Origin: Bacillota bacterium
GTDB lineage: Bacteria > Bacillota > Clostridia > Christensenellales > SZUA-584
Reading direction: 5' to 3'
Length of the DNA: 64,000 nucleotides
Assembly: GCA_023390815.1 (NCBI GenBank)
Contig: JAEWCC010000003.1
Coordinates: 62,001 to 126,000 of the forward strand
Both the position numbers and the translations under genes were made by a program. Under the pieces are notes generated by a model that worked only from the letters and a program-made list of their open reading frames with translations, did no database searches and was not told the DNA's origin. Of the stretch, positions 8,651-17,405 are shown piece by piece. Positions within the stretch are counted from its first letter, which is position 1. Each line of letters opens with the position of its first letter.

Positions 8651-9763
8651 ATGGAAACCGTTTTAGCCGTTACACAAGTCAAGACCAAAGTCAGAAAACG
8701 TGCTGCTGCAACCGCCGTCATCGCGGTTGTGCTGGCAATATTATATCTGTTGCAGATGCTGCTGATGCCCAAATATTCCGGCGCGATGCGGGAAGGCTCG
8801 CTCATATCTGAGTATTACGACGAGACGAGCCCGCACGACGTCATTTTCGTCGGAGATTGTGAGGTCTACGAAAACTTCTCCCCCATTACGCTTTGGGAGC
8901 AGTATGGCATCACAAGCTATATCCGGGGCAGCGCACAGCAGCTTATCTGGCAGTCCTATTACTTGCTGGAGGAAACGCTGCGGTACGAAACGCCCAAAGT
9001 CGTCGTGTTCAACGTACTCTCGATGAAATACGGCGAGCCGCAGAACGAAGCGTATAACCGCATGACGCTGGACGGCATGCGGTGGTCGGATCTAAAATTC
9101 AAGGCGATCGAGGCGTCCATGACGGACGAAGAGACGTTGATCTCTTACGTTTTCCCGTTCCTGCGTTTCCATTCGCGCTGGAACGAGCTTACCGCCGATG
9201 ATTTCACCGCCATGTTCGGCGAAAAGAACGTATCGCACAGCGGGTATCTGATGCGCGCGGATGTAAAACCGGCGACTCAGACCCCTCAGCCTCCGGTCCT
9301 CGCGGATTATACGTTCAGCGATACGTGTTACCAATACCTCGATATGATGACGAAGCTCTGCAAGGATCGCGGCATTCAGCTGATCCTGATCAAAGCGCCC
9401 AGCATCTACCCGAACTGGTATGACGAATGGGACAAGCAGATGGTTGACTATGCGGAAAAGAACGACCTCACATACATCAACTTTCTCGAAAAGTCTGATG
9501 AGACGGGTGTCGATATGCAGACCGATACCTACGATATGGGATTGCACCTGAACCTTTCGGGTGCGGAAAAAATGTCCTCCTATCTTGGCGGGCTACTCGC
9601 TGAAGATTTCGGTCTGGAGGATCACCGCGGAGACGCGGAATTGAGTCGGATATGGGTGGAAAAGGTGGATGAATACAACAGGGAAAAGGCGGCTCAGGAT
9701 GCCGAGATTGCACAATACGGTTACCTGAAAAGCCTTACTGTAGATTTTAAGGAGGAAACATGA
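8651..9763 (+). CDS. SGNH/DltD-like membrane-anchored protein with Cys at the nucleophile position
   Basis: A 370-residue protein with one N-terminal membrane segment (about residues 17-37) and an extracellular SGNH-hydrolase-like domain. The first block reads DVIFVGDCEVYENFSP, placing Cys70 where Ser of GDS/GSS is normal. The last block, YDMGLHLNLSGAEK, carries Asp295 and His299. In alginate and D-alanine systems the SGNH partner completes acyl transfer next to an MBOAT, so the same role is inferred here. Whether Cys replaces Ser throughout this family I cannot tell. The gene ends in an ATGA overlap with the lipoprotein gene. Confidence 0.75.
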   Translation: METVLAVTQVKTKVRKRAAATAVIAVVLAILYLLQMLLMPKYSGAMREGSLISEYYDETSPHDVIFVGDCEVYENFSPITLWEQYGITSYIRGSAQQLIWQSYYLLEETLRYETPKVVVFNVLSMKYGEPQNEAYNRMTLDGMRWSDLKFKAIEASMTDEETLISYVFPFLRFHSRWNELTADDFTAMFGEKNVSHSGYLMRADVKPATQTPQPPVLADYTFSDTCYQYLDMMTKLCKDRGIQLILIKAPSIYPNWYDEWDKQMVDYAEKNDLTYINFLEKSDETGVDMQTDTYDMGLHLNLSGAEKMSSYLGGLLAEDFGLEDHRGDAELSRIWVEKVDEYNREKAAQDAEIAQYGYLKSLTVDFKEET

Positions 9764-10329
9764 AAAAAGTTGTTTGGTTCGTTTTGGCACTCACTATCGC
9801 GGTTGGCCTCTCGGCCTGCGGCGGCGCGGGAACTGATGTCGTGGTAGACCCCAACGCCAGCGGAAGTCAGGCCCAGGTTTCGCAGAGCGGTACGGAAGTA
9901 TCCGGCGCGGAGACTGTGGCAACGGAAAGTTCGCTGTATTACGACGCGAACGGCGTCAAGATCCATACGTATGATGAAGCCGAAGCAACTCTCGCCAGCC
10001 TTGGAACACCAACGGGTACGTTTGAGTCCGCCAGCTGCGCATATCAGGGTATGGACTACTTTTATTATTACGACGGCTTCCAGCTTACTGTCAACGACGT
10101 GGAAGGCGTGAAGCGTGTGACGACGATCACCGTCACAGACGATACCGTATCCATCCCGCAGGGCGTTAAAATCGGCACCCAGGAAGCGGATATGGTGGAG
10201 AAGATGGGTAACAATTTCACCCAATCGGCTGGTCTTTACAAGTTTGTGGATGGCAACACGACCCTGCAGATTCAGGTCAAAGACGGCAGCGTCGCTTCGA
10301 TCCTGTATGTATATACGCTGCAGTCCTGA
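9760..10329 (+). CDS. Small lipoprotein of the Dlt-like operon
   Basis: A 189-residue lipoprotein with a signal peptide ending in LSAC (Cys20), a Ser/Gly-rich linker to about residue 60, and a compact domain of unknown function. It overlaps the preceding SGNH gene by 4 bases (ATGA) and is therefore translationally coupled to it. No motif ties it to a family; it may be an accessory or anchoring factor for the acylation machinery (inference). GGAGG precedes the start. Confidence 0.75.
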   Translation: MKKVVWFVLALTIAVGLSACGGAGTDVVVDPNASGSQAQVSQSGTEVSGAETVATESSLYYDANGVKIHTYDEAEATLASLGTPTGTFESASCAYQGMDYFYYYDGFQLTVNDVEGVKRVTTITVTDDTVSIPQGVKIGTQEADMVEKMGNNFTQSAGLYKFVDGNTTLQIQVKDGSVASILYVYTLQS

Positions 10330-11098
10330 CCATCCCGTCCAAAGTCCTGACGGCCTCTCGTCTCCCGGTCCCGGCGCTCAGAAAACGCTCGGAATCATCG
10401 GAGGCATGGGGCCGCTGGCCACAGCGGATCTTTTCTATAAAATCGTTGCGAATACCGACGCCCATTCGGACGCCGGTCATATTCGCATTTTGATCGACAA
10501 CAACCCCAAGATACCCGACCGCACCGCAGCCCTGCTGGAGGGCAGCGACGCGCCGCTGAGCTTTATTGTGGACGCAGCGCAAACGCTTGCCCGCATGGGC
10601 GCGGACCTGCTGTTGCTGCCGTGTAACACCTCGCACGCGTATTATCCCCAGCTCTGCGAAGCCGTGAGTACGCCGGTGATCAACATGATCGAGGAAACCG
10701 CGGCGCAGGCGGCGAAGATGAGGCTTAAACATGTCGGACTGCTCGCAACCAAGGGCACGCTGTTTGCGAGGCTCTACGATGATGCGCTTGCCCAATATGG
10801 CATTGAAGCGGTACGTCCGAGCGAGAGCGGGCAAGCGGAAGTGATGGCACTGATATACGACGGAATAAAGGCTGGCGAGGACACATTTGATACAACCAGG
10901 GTGTGCGGCGAGCTGAACCGGATGAGAGACCAGGGTGCGGAGACGTTCATACTGGGCTGCACCGAGCTTCCGGTGGCGTTTGAACGATACCGGATCGCCT
11001 ATCCTTCAATCGATCCATCGCTGATACTCGCCAAAGCGGCGATCGTCCGCGCGGGCTACCGCGTGAAGGCGGATAATCCGGCACCATACGAGGTGTAG
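10307..11098 (+). CDS. Aspartate/glutamate racemase family protein
   Basis: A cofactor-independent amino-acid racemase: GIIGGMGPLATADLFYK near the N-terminus and both catalytic cysteines, in LLPCNTSH and ILGCTELP. The start is uncertain. Between the preceding stop (10329) and the first conserved residue there is no ATG, GTG or TTG in frame, so translation must begin inside the lipoprotein gene. ATG 10307 is chosen; ATG 10250 and TTG 10244 are alternatives. No good ribosome binding site is visible, which suggests coupling. A racemase beside an adenylation/carrier system could supply a D-amino acid to it (inference). Confidence 0.8.
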   Translation: MYIRCSPDHPVQSPDGLSSPGPGAQKTLGIIGGMGPLATADLFYKIVANTDAHSDAGHIRILIDNNPKIPDRTAALLEGSDAPLSFIVDAAQTLARMGADLLLLPCNTSHAYYPQLCEAVSTPVINMIEETAAQAAKMRLKHVGLLATKGTLFARLYDDALAQYGIEAVRPSESGQAEVMALIYDGIKAGEDTFDTTRVCGELNRMRDQGAETFILGCTELPVAFERYRIAYPSIDPSLILAKAAIVRAGYRVKADNPAPYEV

Positions 11099-11130
11099 GA
11101 TCAATCAAGGAAACATCATATACCCAAAAT

Positions 11131-11170
11131 AATAAGCCGGTCGGGCTTCAGTGCCAGACCGGCTTTTATC
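11131..11170 (+). terminator. Terminator after the racemase gene
   Basis: AAGCCGGTCGGGC pairs with GCCAGACCGGCTT across a short loop and is followed by TTATC. It separates the rightward envelope operon from the convergent class II aldolase operon and may serve both. Confidence 0.75.
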
Positions 11171-11180
11171 ATCCTCTTGC

Positions 11181-11897
11181 TTATCGGTACGCTTCAAGCA
11201 GCGAATGGAATACGCCCGGTTTACCGGGATAGGGCAGATTCCGCACCCGGCACACGTTGTCGAGGTTCACTAGTTCCTCATCGCTGATAAACTCCAGTTT
11301 ACCTAGCTGCATGGCCACGCACACCGATGCCGCCATCGCCTCCAGCATCTCCAGCAGGTCTGCCGCGCGCTCGATCCCTTCATAGCTCAGCACGATCACG
11401 CCATGGTTCTCCATCAACACGGCATTGGTGCGCTCGATCACCGCGTCCATCTCGATCGCCAGTTTGTCGGTCAGCGGTTCGGCATATCGCGCGTTCAGCA
11501 CCGGCCCGAGTTCCAGAACAGGTTCGGGCAGAAGGGGCCTTGCCAGCAAATCACTGTGCGCGATCGCAAAGCCCGTCAGCACGGGAGGATGCGCATGCAC
11601 GAGTGCGCGCGCATCCGGCCTTTTCTCAAAGATGTGCGTATGCATGGGCGTCTCGCCGGTCGGCTTGCGGCCTTCCCTCGCGTAAAGTACCTCTCCGTTC
11701 ATCCGGATGATACACACGTCGTCAAACGTCACCTTGCGTTTAGCGACCTTCGTGGGGGTGATTAGCACAACGTCATCTGCAGCCCGGTAGGACAGGTTGC
11801 CGCCCTGCGAAGCCACATACCCCAGCTCCGAGATGCGCATGCTTGCCGCAGCAAGCTCCTCGATCTGTTTCTCATATTGTCTTTGCAATTCAGTCAT
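11181..11897 (-). CDS. Class II aldolase/adducin-family sugar-phosphate aldolase
   Basis: A 238-residue zinc-dependent aldolase-type protein resembling L-fuculose-phosphate aldolase. Seen: the GGNLSYR nucleotide/phosphate loop, zinc ligands in VHAHPP, and the later histidine in MENHGV. Such enzymes cleave ketose 1-phosphates to dihydroxyacetone phosphate and an aldehyde. It is the last gene of the minus-strand operon starting at 20129, 11 bases after the TIM-barrel isomerase. With a sugar isomerase and an FGGY kinase upstream, an isomerase-kinase-aldolase route is complete. The substrate is not determined. Confidence 0.85.
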   Translation of the reverse strand: MTELQRQYEKQIEELAAASMRISELGYVASQGGNLSYRAADDVVLITPTKVAKRKVTFDDVCIIRMNGEVLYAREGRKPTGETPMHTHIFEKRPDARALVHAHPPVLTGFAIAHSDLLARPLLPEPVLELGPVLNARYAEPLTDKLAIEMDAVIERTNAVLMENHGVIVLSYEGIERAADLLEMLEAMAASVCVAMQLGKLEFISDEELVNLDNVCRVRNLPYPGKPGVFHSLLEAYR

Positions 11898-11908
11898 CGT
11901 CCCGCTCC

Positions 11909-13066
11909 TTATATCAGTTCGTCAAGCGTCATCCCGTCACGCGGGATAAACTCGCGCCAGTACTGCACGCTCGATCTGTAATCGGTCAGCGTATCGTGGT
12001 TGTAAGAAGCCGTCCCTGTGAACGCTTCCAACGTCAGATAGATGCGGTTGCAGCGTTCCGGCATCCCTGCCTCAAGCGGTGTGTCGTAGCTTTGCTTGAG
12101 CGCCGCCAGCACGGATTTCCCGTCAATCTTGCCCCACGCGTTGTTCTCGGGCGTGAAGTGTTTGTGCGCGGACGAGAAGCCATCTGTCTGCTGTAAATGA
12201 ACGATGGGTGAATAGCAGCCGATGCGGCGCAGCCATTCATAGCAGTCGCCGTCCTCGGTATGCGCGAACATGTGCGGGTTGTCTGCGATCTCGTTCATCA
12301 CCGCGTCGAGAGCCTTGGGATCGCCGCTTGCCGCCCCTGCCTCAAACAGCCGGTAGGCTTCCACTGTACCCAGCCAAACGGGTATCTTGCTGCCGGGTCT
12401 GTGCTGCGCCAGCGCCGCCTTCACTTGCTCCGCCGTCGGCGCGATGAATTTGATATGGTGATGCCCCACGTCCTCGGTCATATAGAAGCTGCGAGCGCTG
12501 CGCCGGGTCACCTCGCGCATCAGCGTCTTTGTCTCTTCGATGCGCCACGGCACCATATGCGGCGAATACATCTGCTCGAGGCCCAATTCACAGCCTGCCT
12601 GCCCCGCGTAGACATTCAGTTCCGTGAGGTTCTCATAAAGCATCTCTACGTACTCGGCGTAGAGCGCCTTATCCTGCAGCACGAAATCCGCAAACCCGTG
12701 GGCGTAGAAGCCCAACCCCGCCCCCATCTGCGCCGCGACGTCGATAAGCGGCTTGAACCAATCGTCGATCATTCTGCGGCGGACCTGCGCATCGGTATGC
12801 GTAAGCCCCAGCGTGCTGTAAGTGCCGTGGCCCGAATAGAGCGTGGCAACGCGTACACCGGTCTCCTGCTCCGCTTCCCGCGCCTCGACGGTCCAGCGCT
12901 TTAAATAATCCCTGCCCATAAACAACGGATCGAGTTCGGTATCGGCACTCGCTTCAACACAGAACACGCCGAGGTCCCGGATCACGCGCGCCCAGTCCAT
13001 CGGCCGCGTCCAGCGCTTGAAGCCAAAGCAATTGTCGATCGCCAGATAGATTTTGGGGTAATTCAT
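11909..13066 (-). CDS. TIM-barrel sugar isomerase/epimerase-like protein
   Basis: A 385-residue protein of the xylose-isomerase-like TIM-barrel superfamily (AP endonuclease family 2 fold). The opening YPKIYLAIDNCFGFKRW, the acidic strand LGLEQMYSPH and the segment MTEDVGHHHIKF supply likely metal ligands (Glu, Asp, His). These proteins isomerise or epimerise ketoses through a divalent metal. It lies 186 bases after the SIS gene in the same direction and 11 bases before the aldolase gene. Substrate unknown. Confidence 0.7.
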   Translation of the reverse strand: MNYPKIYLAIDNCFGFKRWTRPMDWARVIRDLGVFCVEASADTELDPLFMGRDYLKRWTVEAREAEQETGVRVATLYSGHGTYSTLGLTHTDAQVRRRMIDDWFKPLIDVAAQMGAGLGFYAHGFADFVLQDKALYAEYVEMLYENLTELNVYAGQAGCELGLEQMYSPHMVPWRIEETKTLMREVTRRSARSFYMTEDVGHHHIKFIAPTAEQVKAALAQHRPGSKIPVWLGTVEAYRLFEAGAASGDPKALDAVMNEIADNPHMFAHTEDGDCYEWLRRIGCYSPIVHLQQTDGFSSAHKHFTPENNAWGKIDGKSVLAALKQSYDTPLEAGMPERCNRIYLTLEAFTGTASYNHDTLTDYRSSVQYWREFIPRDGMTLDELI

Positions 13067-13252
13067 TGCCTCTCCTTTATGCCTATTGGTTCAACTTGAA
13101 ACGTCCGGTATGATCGGGTCTCTGGAAGTGCAGAAGGCCGGGACCGTTGCCGGACCAGCCTTCATTCTATCACAATATCCATCGCAAGGGTATTTTTACG
13201 TTCCATTTTTGCCGGGAATGTTATTTGGTTTCAGAACTTTAGTGCGCACTGC

Positions 13253-13873
13253 TTACGCCTTGTTCCCGAGCAGTCTTTCGCCTACCGCGCCGCCCGGATG
13301 GATCAGCGCGAACTGTTCGCGCGTATAGCCCGTATGGTACATCAGCGCGATGCATATGGCATCGAACAGCGCGACCACGGCAAGCGTGCTGGCCGTTGCG
13401 AGCATGTTAAACGGACAGGGCTCCTTGGCGACCTTGACTTTTAAGAGTACGTCGGCGTTGCGCCCCAATACCGAGCCGGGGTTCTCCGTGATGCCGATGA
13501 GGGTAGCACCTTTTTCCTTGCACGCGGGAATCATATTGACGATCTCCTGCGTGTTGCCGCCCTTGGTGATGAGGATCAGCACGTCGCCTTTCTGCAGCAT
13601 CCCGAGCGCGCCGTGTACGGCGTCTGCGGGGCTTAAAAACGTGGCGGGCCGCTCCACACAGCACAGACTGTGCGCAATCTTCTTGGCCGCGGCTCCCGAG
13701 GTGCCGCAGCCGGACACGATGGCTTTGCCTTTCATGCTGCCCAATACCTCTACGGCTTTGAGCAGCGCTTCCATATCCGTATCGTCCGCCAGCGCGCGGA
13801 TGCTCTGTGCCTCAATCTTCCAGGTATTCCTTACAGAATTCAATATCGTCTCTTTCATATCCTGATTCATCAT
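13253..13873 (-). CDS. SIS-domain sugar-phosphate isomerase
   Basis: A 206-residue single SIS domain like KpsF/GutQ without their CBS tail. SGCGTSGAAAKKIAHSL is the phosphosugar-binding loop and LITKGGNTQEIVN the second conserved block. These proteins interconvert or sense phosphosugars in the cytoplasm. The frame is open to 13939, but ATG 13873 is chosen because GGAG lies just upstream and the longer version would run into the dehydrogenase gene. Seven bases separate it from that gene. Confidence 0.85.
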   Translation of the reverse strand: MMNQDMKETILNSVRNTWKIEAQSIRALADDTDMEALLKAVEVLGSMKGKAIVSGCGTSGAAAKKIAHSLCCVERPATFLSPADAVHGALGMLQKGDVLILITKGGNTQEIVNMIPACKEKGATLIGITENPGSVLGRNADVLLKVKVAKEPCPFNMLATASTLAVVALFDAICIALMYHTGYTREQFALIHPGGAVGERLLGNKA

Positions 13874-13880
13874 GATCTCC

Positions 13881-14921
13881 TCACGGCATAAATACGACTT
13901 TGAGCGCTTTGCCACTGCGCGCGAGCTGTACGCCTTCATCGAACTGAGACAGCGGCAGCCGGTGCGAAATCAGCTTGTCCGCCGGAATGCGGCCGTCGCG
14001 CAGCATCTCGAGCGAGGTTAAGTGGTGCTGCGGCGCAAAATTCGTCGTGCCGATCACAGTAAGACCCTTGTAATGGATCATATTGGTGTCGATCATCGGC
14101 GTGCTTTTCCCGCTCGGCAGTCCGCCAAAGAATGCGATGCGCCCACCCTTTTTGGCGACTTCAATCGCCTGCACTTGCGTCTCCCCCACGGGATTGGCCG
14201 TGATCACGACGTCCGGGCCCATGCCGTCGGTGAGTTCCCGCGCGCGCTGCACGGTATCCTCTTTCGACGAGTTGATGGTCAGCACATCGCCAAACTCCTT
14301 GCAGCGTTCCAGCCTGTCCTCCGAAATGTCCGCCACGATGATTTTGCGTGCGCCGCGCGCCTTCGCAACAGAGACGTGGATGCAGCCGATCGGGCCGGAG
14401 CCGATGATCAGCACGGTATCGCGCAGGCCGATGTTCAGCTTCTCCTGCGCGTTAATGCACGACGACGGCGGCTCGGCGATGGCCGCGGCAGCCATATCGT
14501 CTTCCGGGTTGATCTTGACGATGCAGCCGCGCGCGAGCGCCTCAGCCGGTATCGCCATATATTCCGCAAAGCCGCCCGCCCATTGCTGGGCAAGCTCGCG
14601 CAGGTTCATGCACAGATCGAGCCGTCCTGCGCGGCAGTACTCGCATTCGCCGCAGTATACGTTGGGAGCAACAGTCAGTACGTCGCCCGCTGCGTACGGC
14701 CCGCGATAGGCCGCACCGGTTTCCTCTACCACACCGCATACCTCATGCCCGATGATCCATGGGAACGTGACGTTGCGATGCCCGCTGGAGAGTGTGCGCA
14801 TGTCCGAGCCGCAAAGGCCGCATGCCTTTACGCGGAGCAACAGGCCTTCATCCGGGCATGCCGGTTTCTCGACGTCGGTGTATACGTAGTCCCCAACGCC
14901 CCTTAAAACAATTGCCTTCAT
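13881..14921 (-). CDS. Zinc-binding medium-chain alcohol/polyol dehydrogenase
   Basis: A 346-residue MDR dehydrogenase resembling sorbitol or threonine dehydrogenases. Catalytic zinc residues are in CGLCGSD and GHEVCG; structural zinc cysteines are in YCGECEYCRAGRLDLC. The dinucleotide fold begins GSGPIGC. It oxidises a secondary alcohol of a polyol or sugar, or reduces the ketone. It sits between RpiR and SIS genes in the operon. Confidence 0.85.
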   Translation of the reverse strand: MKAIVLRGVGDYVYTDVEKPACPDEGLLLRVKACGLCGSDMRTLSSGHRNVTFPWIIGHEVCGVVEETGAAYRGPYAAGDVLTVAPNVYCGECEYCRAGRLDLCMNLRELAQQWAGGFAEYMAIPAEALARGCIVKINPEDDMAAAAIAEPPSSCINAQEKLNIGLRDTVLIIGSGPIGCIHVSVAKARGARKIIVADISEDRLERCKEFGDVLTINSSKEDTVQRARELTDGMGPDVVITANPVGETQVQAIEVAKKGGRIAFFGGLPSGKSTPMIDTNMIHYKGLTVIGTTNFAPQHHLTSLEMLRDGRIPADKLISHRLPLSQFDEGVQLARSGKALKVVFMP

Positions 14922-14947
14922 TTTATGCCTCCGTTATAAAAGTGGTT

Positions 14948-15826
14948 TCACATTTTATTGACCGATACCGACCGGTCGGATTCGCGCAGCGCCGCTTCGC
15001 GCGCCGGGTTCCTGAGCACGATATTGACGTAGATGCTCTCGATGATCGCGAGCTGCGCGACACGCTTGGCCATGACCTCGCCGTTGGCGCTTTCCTGAAA
15101 CGCCGAAGTCACCAGTTGGATATCGCTGTTGCGCCCGAGCGGGGAGAGCGGGAAGTTCGTGATGGCGATAGCCGGTACGCCCGCCGCCCGCGCCGCCTTG
15201 GCGACGTGCACGATGGGTGCCGTCTGGCCGGAGTGCGATATCAGCACGACCACGTCATGAGCATCGAGCTTGGAACAGATCATCAGCATCTCGTCGACGT
15301 CGCATGTGGAATAGCTTTGGACACCGATGCGCAGGAATCGGCTCTTGGCAAGGTCGGCAATGCGCGACGAGTCGCCAAGACCCACAAACAATATTTTACC
15401 CGCTTTGTCGAGCATTTCGATCGTTTTATTGTACGTTTCAGAGCTAAACAGCTTATAGGTATCGCTGATCGCGTCGATGCACGAGTTGAATACCTTCTGC
15501 GTAATCTCTTCCATTGTATATTGCGTAGTTAAATCGCTGTATTCCCGCTTCGCATAGCTTTCCGTTTTACTGTTCTGCCGGAGGCACATCTTGAGCTCTG
15601 CAAACCCCACAAAGCCGATTTTCTGCGCGATTCTTACAAACGTGGGTTCGCTGCATCCCGCGGCTCTGGCCGCCTCCGCAATGGAAGCGTCCGCTAAGAA
15701 GCCCGAGTTCTCCAGTATGAAGTCCGCTGCCTTGTGTTCGGCCTTTTTCAAGGACGGATAGATCGCCTGCAGTTTCAGCAGGTATTCCAGCGGTATCTTC
15801 CCGCTAAGATCCCGGTCCAGCAGCAT
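14948..15826 (-). CDS. RpiR-family transcriptional regulator
   Basis: A 292-residue cytoplasmic regulator with an N-terminal RpiR helix-turn-helix at about residues 15-90 (KAADFILEN, AGCSEPTFVRIAQKIGF) and a C-terminal SIS phosphosugar-sensing domain (FVGLGDSSRIADLAKSRF, LISHSGQTAPIV). These regulators respond to a phosphosugar made by the pathway they control. It lies inside the operon, between the FGGY kinase and the dehydrogenase, so autoregulation from the promoter at 20232-20260 is likely (inference). The ribosome binding site GGGAG precedes ATG 15826. Confidence 0.9.
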   Translation of the reverse strand: MLLDRDLSGKIPLEYLLKLQAIYPSLKKAEHKAADFILENSGFLADASIAEAARAAGCSEPTFVRIAQKIGFVGFAELKMCLRQNSKTESYAKREYSDLTTQYTMEEITQKVFNSCIDAISDTYKLFSSETYNKTIEMLDKAGKILFVGLGDSSRIADLAKSRFLRIGVQSYSTCDVDEMLMICSKLDAHDVVVLISHSGQTAPIVHVAKAARAAGVPAIAITNFPLSPLGRNSDIQLVTSAFQESANGEVMAKRVAQLAIIESIYVNIVLRNPAREAALRESDRSVSVNKM

Positions 15827-15845
15827 TCGGTGGCTCCCTTCATCT

Positions 15846-17360
15846 TTACAAATTCGCTTGTATCGATTTTAAGGCCGGATATAGCTTCTTATAGACCGCA
15901 TACTTCTCTGCATAGCGCGCCGCGTTCTTCTCGTCCGGTACGCAGGTCTTTTCAATTCGCACCATGGCGTTTACCGCGGCCTGAATGTCCGGGTAAACCC
16001 CGCTGCCCACTGCGGCGAGTGCTGCTGCGCCGAGGCACCCGGCCTCTTTGCACTGCAGCGTGACGATGGGCATGCCCAATATGTCGGCTTTGGTTTGCAG
16101 CCACAGCGGCGACTTAGCACCCCCGCCCACCGCGCGAATCTCATTCAGCACGATGCCGGCGCTGCGCATCGTCTCGATATTGAGCTTGAGCTCGTAGGTA
16201 AGCCCGTCGAGGATGCCCTTGAAAATCTCCTCGAGGCTCGTGGAGAGCGTCATGCCGATGAACGCTCCCTTGCTATGCATGTCGCACACCGGCGTGCCGC
16301 TGCCGTTGAAGTGAGGCAGCACCAGTACCGGCGACGGTTCATTTTTGATTTTACGTTCGATGTACGCATAGAAGTCCGCATTGACTTCGGCCGCTTCGCG
16401 CGCCTTGCCCTGTGCGATGTTATCGCGGAACCACCGGAGTACGATGCCGCCGGTGTGGTTGAGCGCAAAGGTAAAGTGCAGGCCCTCCACCGCGTGGCAG
16501 TAGCAGGGGTAGTATGCGTCGAACATGGCGTCATCGAGCCGAGGAGAAGCGAACGCCGAGGAAAATACCGCCGCCGTGCCGCTCGAATCCACGCCCATCC
16601 CTTCGTGAATCATGCCCGCGCCGATCGCACCGCAAGTCTGGTCGTGCCCGCCCACCACAAGCAGCGGAGCGTTTTCCAGCCCCCACAGCTGCCGGATGCG
16701 TTCGCTGAGCCGCCCGCAGGGCGTGCCCGACGGTTTGATGACGGAGAGCAGCGCTTTATCCACGCCGCAGGTATCGAGTATCTGCGCGTCCCACTCGCGC
16801 GTACGGATATCCATCGCCATGGTGCGAGACGCCATTGTGAGATCGATCACGGGTTCCCCACCCAGGTGAGCCATGACAAACTCGGAGTAGGTCATAGCCT
16901 TATACGCCCTGGCATACGCCTCGGGCGCGTGGTTCTTGTACCAAAGGATCTTGGCCAGCGAATTGATCGGGTGAATGGGCATACCGGTACGCCGGAACGC
17001 CTCCCGGCTGCCGATGCGTTCCTCAAGGAAATCGCATTCAGCCGTGTCGCGGTAGTCCATGCCGAGCAGCGTCATATGAAGAGGCATAAAATTTCGGTCC
17101 ACCAGGATCGTGGCGTCGCCCTGCACCGAAACGCTGATGGCCTCGACGCGGCGCACGCCGCTCTTCTGTATCGCCTCGCCGGTGACCGCAATCAACTTCT
17201 CCATGACGTCCATCGCATCCTGCTCGGCCTTGGCGGGCGCGTCGCAGATTACCGGGTACTCGGAAAATCCGTACCCGTGTATCACGCCGCGCTCATCGAA
17301 AACCACGGCTTTGCATCCCGAAGTGCCCACATCCAGGCCGAGCAAGATTGCTTTGTCCAT
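15846..17360 (-). CDS. FGGY-family carbohydrate kinase (xylulokinase-like)
   Basis: A 504-residue sugar kinase with the N-terminal phosphate loop LGLDVGTSGCKAVVFDERG and the later FGGY-family segments VGGHDQTCGAIGAG and RAVGGGAKSPLWLQTKADI. It phosphorylates a ketose or polyol from the isomerase or dehydrogenase step, giving the substrate for the class II aldolase at the operon's end. AAGGAG precedes the ATG. It is the third gene of the operon. The precise sugar is unknown. Confidence 0.9.
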   Translation of the reverse strand: MDKAILLGLDVGTSGCKAVVFDERGVIHGYGFSEYPVICDAPAKAEQDAMDVMEKLIAVTGEAIQKSGVRRVEAISVSVQGDATILVDRNFMPLHMTLLGMDYRDTAECDFLEERIGSREAFRRTGMPIHPINSLAKILWYKNHAPEAYARAYKAMTYSEFVMAHLGGEPVIDLTMASRTMAMDIRTREWDAQILDTCGVDKALLSVIKPSGTPCGRLSERIRQLWGLENAPLLVVGGHDQTCGAIGAGMIHEGMGVDSSGTAAVFSSAFASPRLDDAMFDAYYPCYCHAVEGLHFTFALNHTGGIVLRWFRDNIAQGKAREAAEVNADFYAYIERKIKNEPSPVLVLPHFNGSGTPVCDMHSKGAFIGMTLSTSLEEIFKGILDGLTYELKLNIETMRSAGIVLNEIRAVGGGAKSPLWLQTKADILGMPIVTLQCKEAGCLGAAALAAVGSGVYPDIQAAVNAMVRIEKTCVPDEKNAARYAEKYAVYKKLYPALKSIQANL

Positions 17361-17405
17361 TTGTTCAAACTCCTTAGTTTTAAGCCTTATCGATTAAAGA
17401 CCGGT

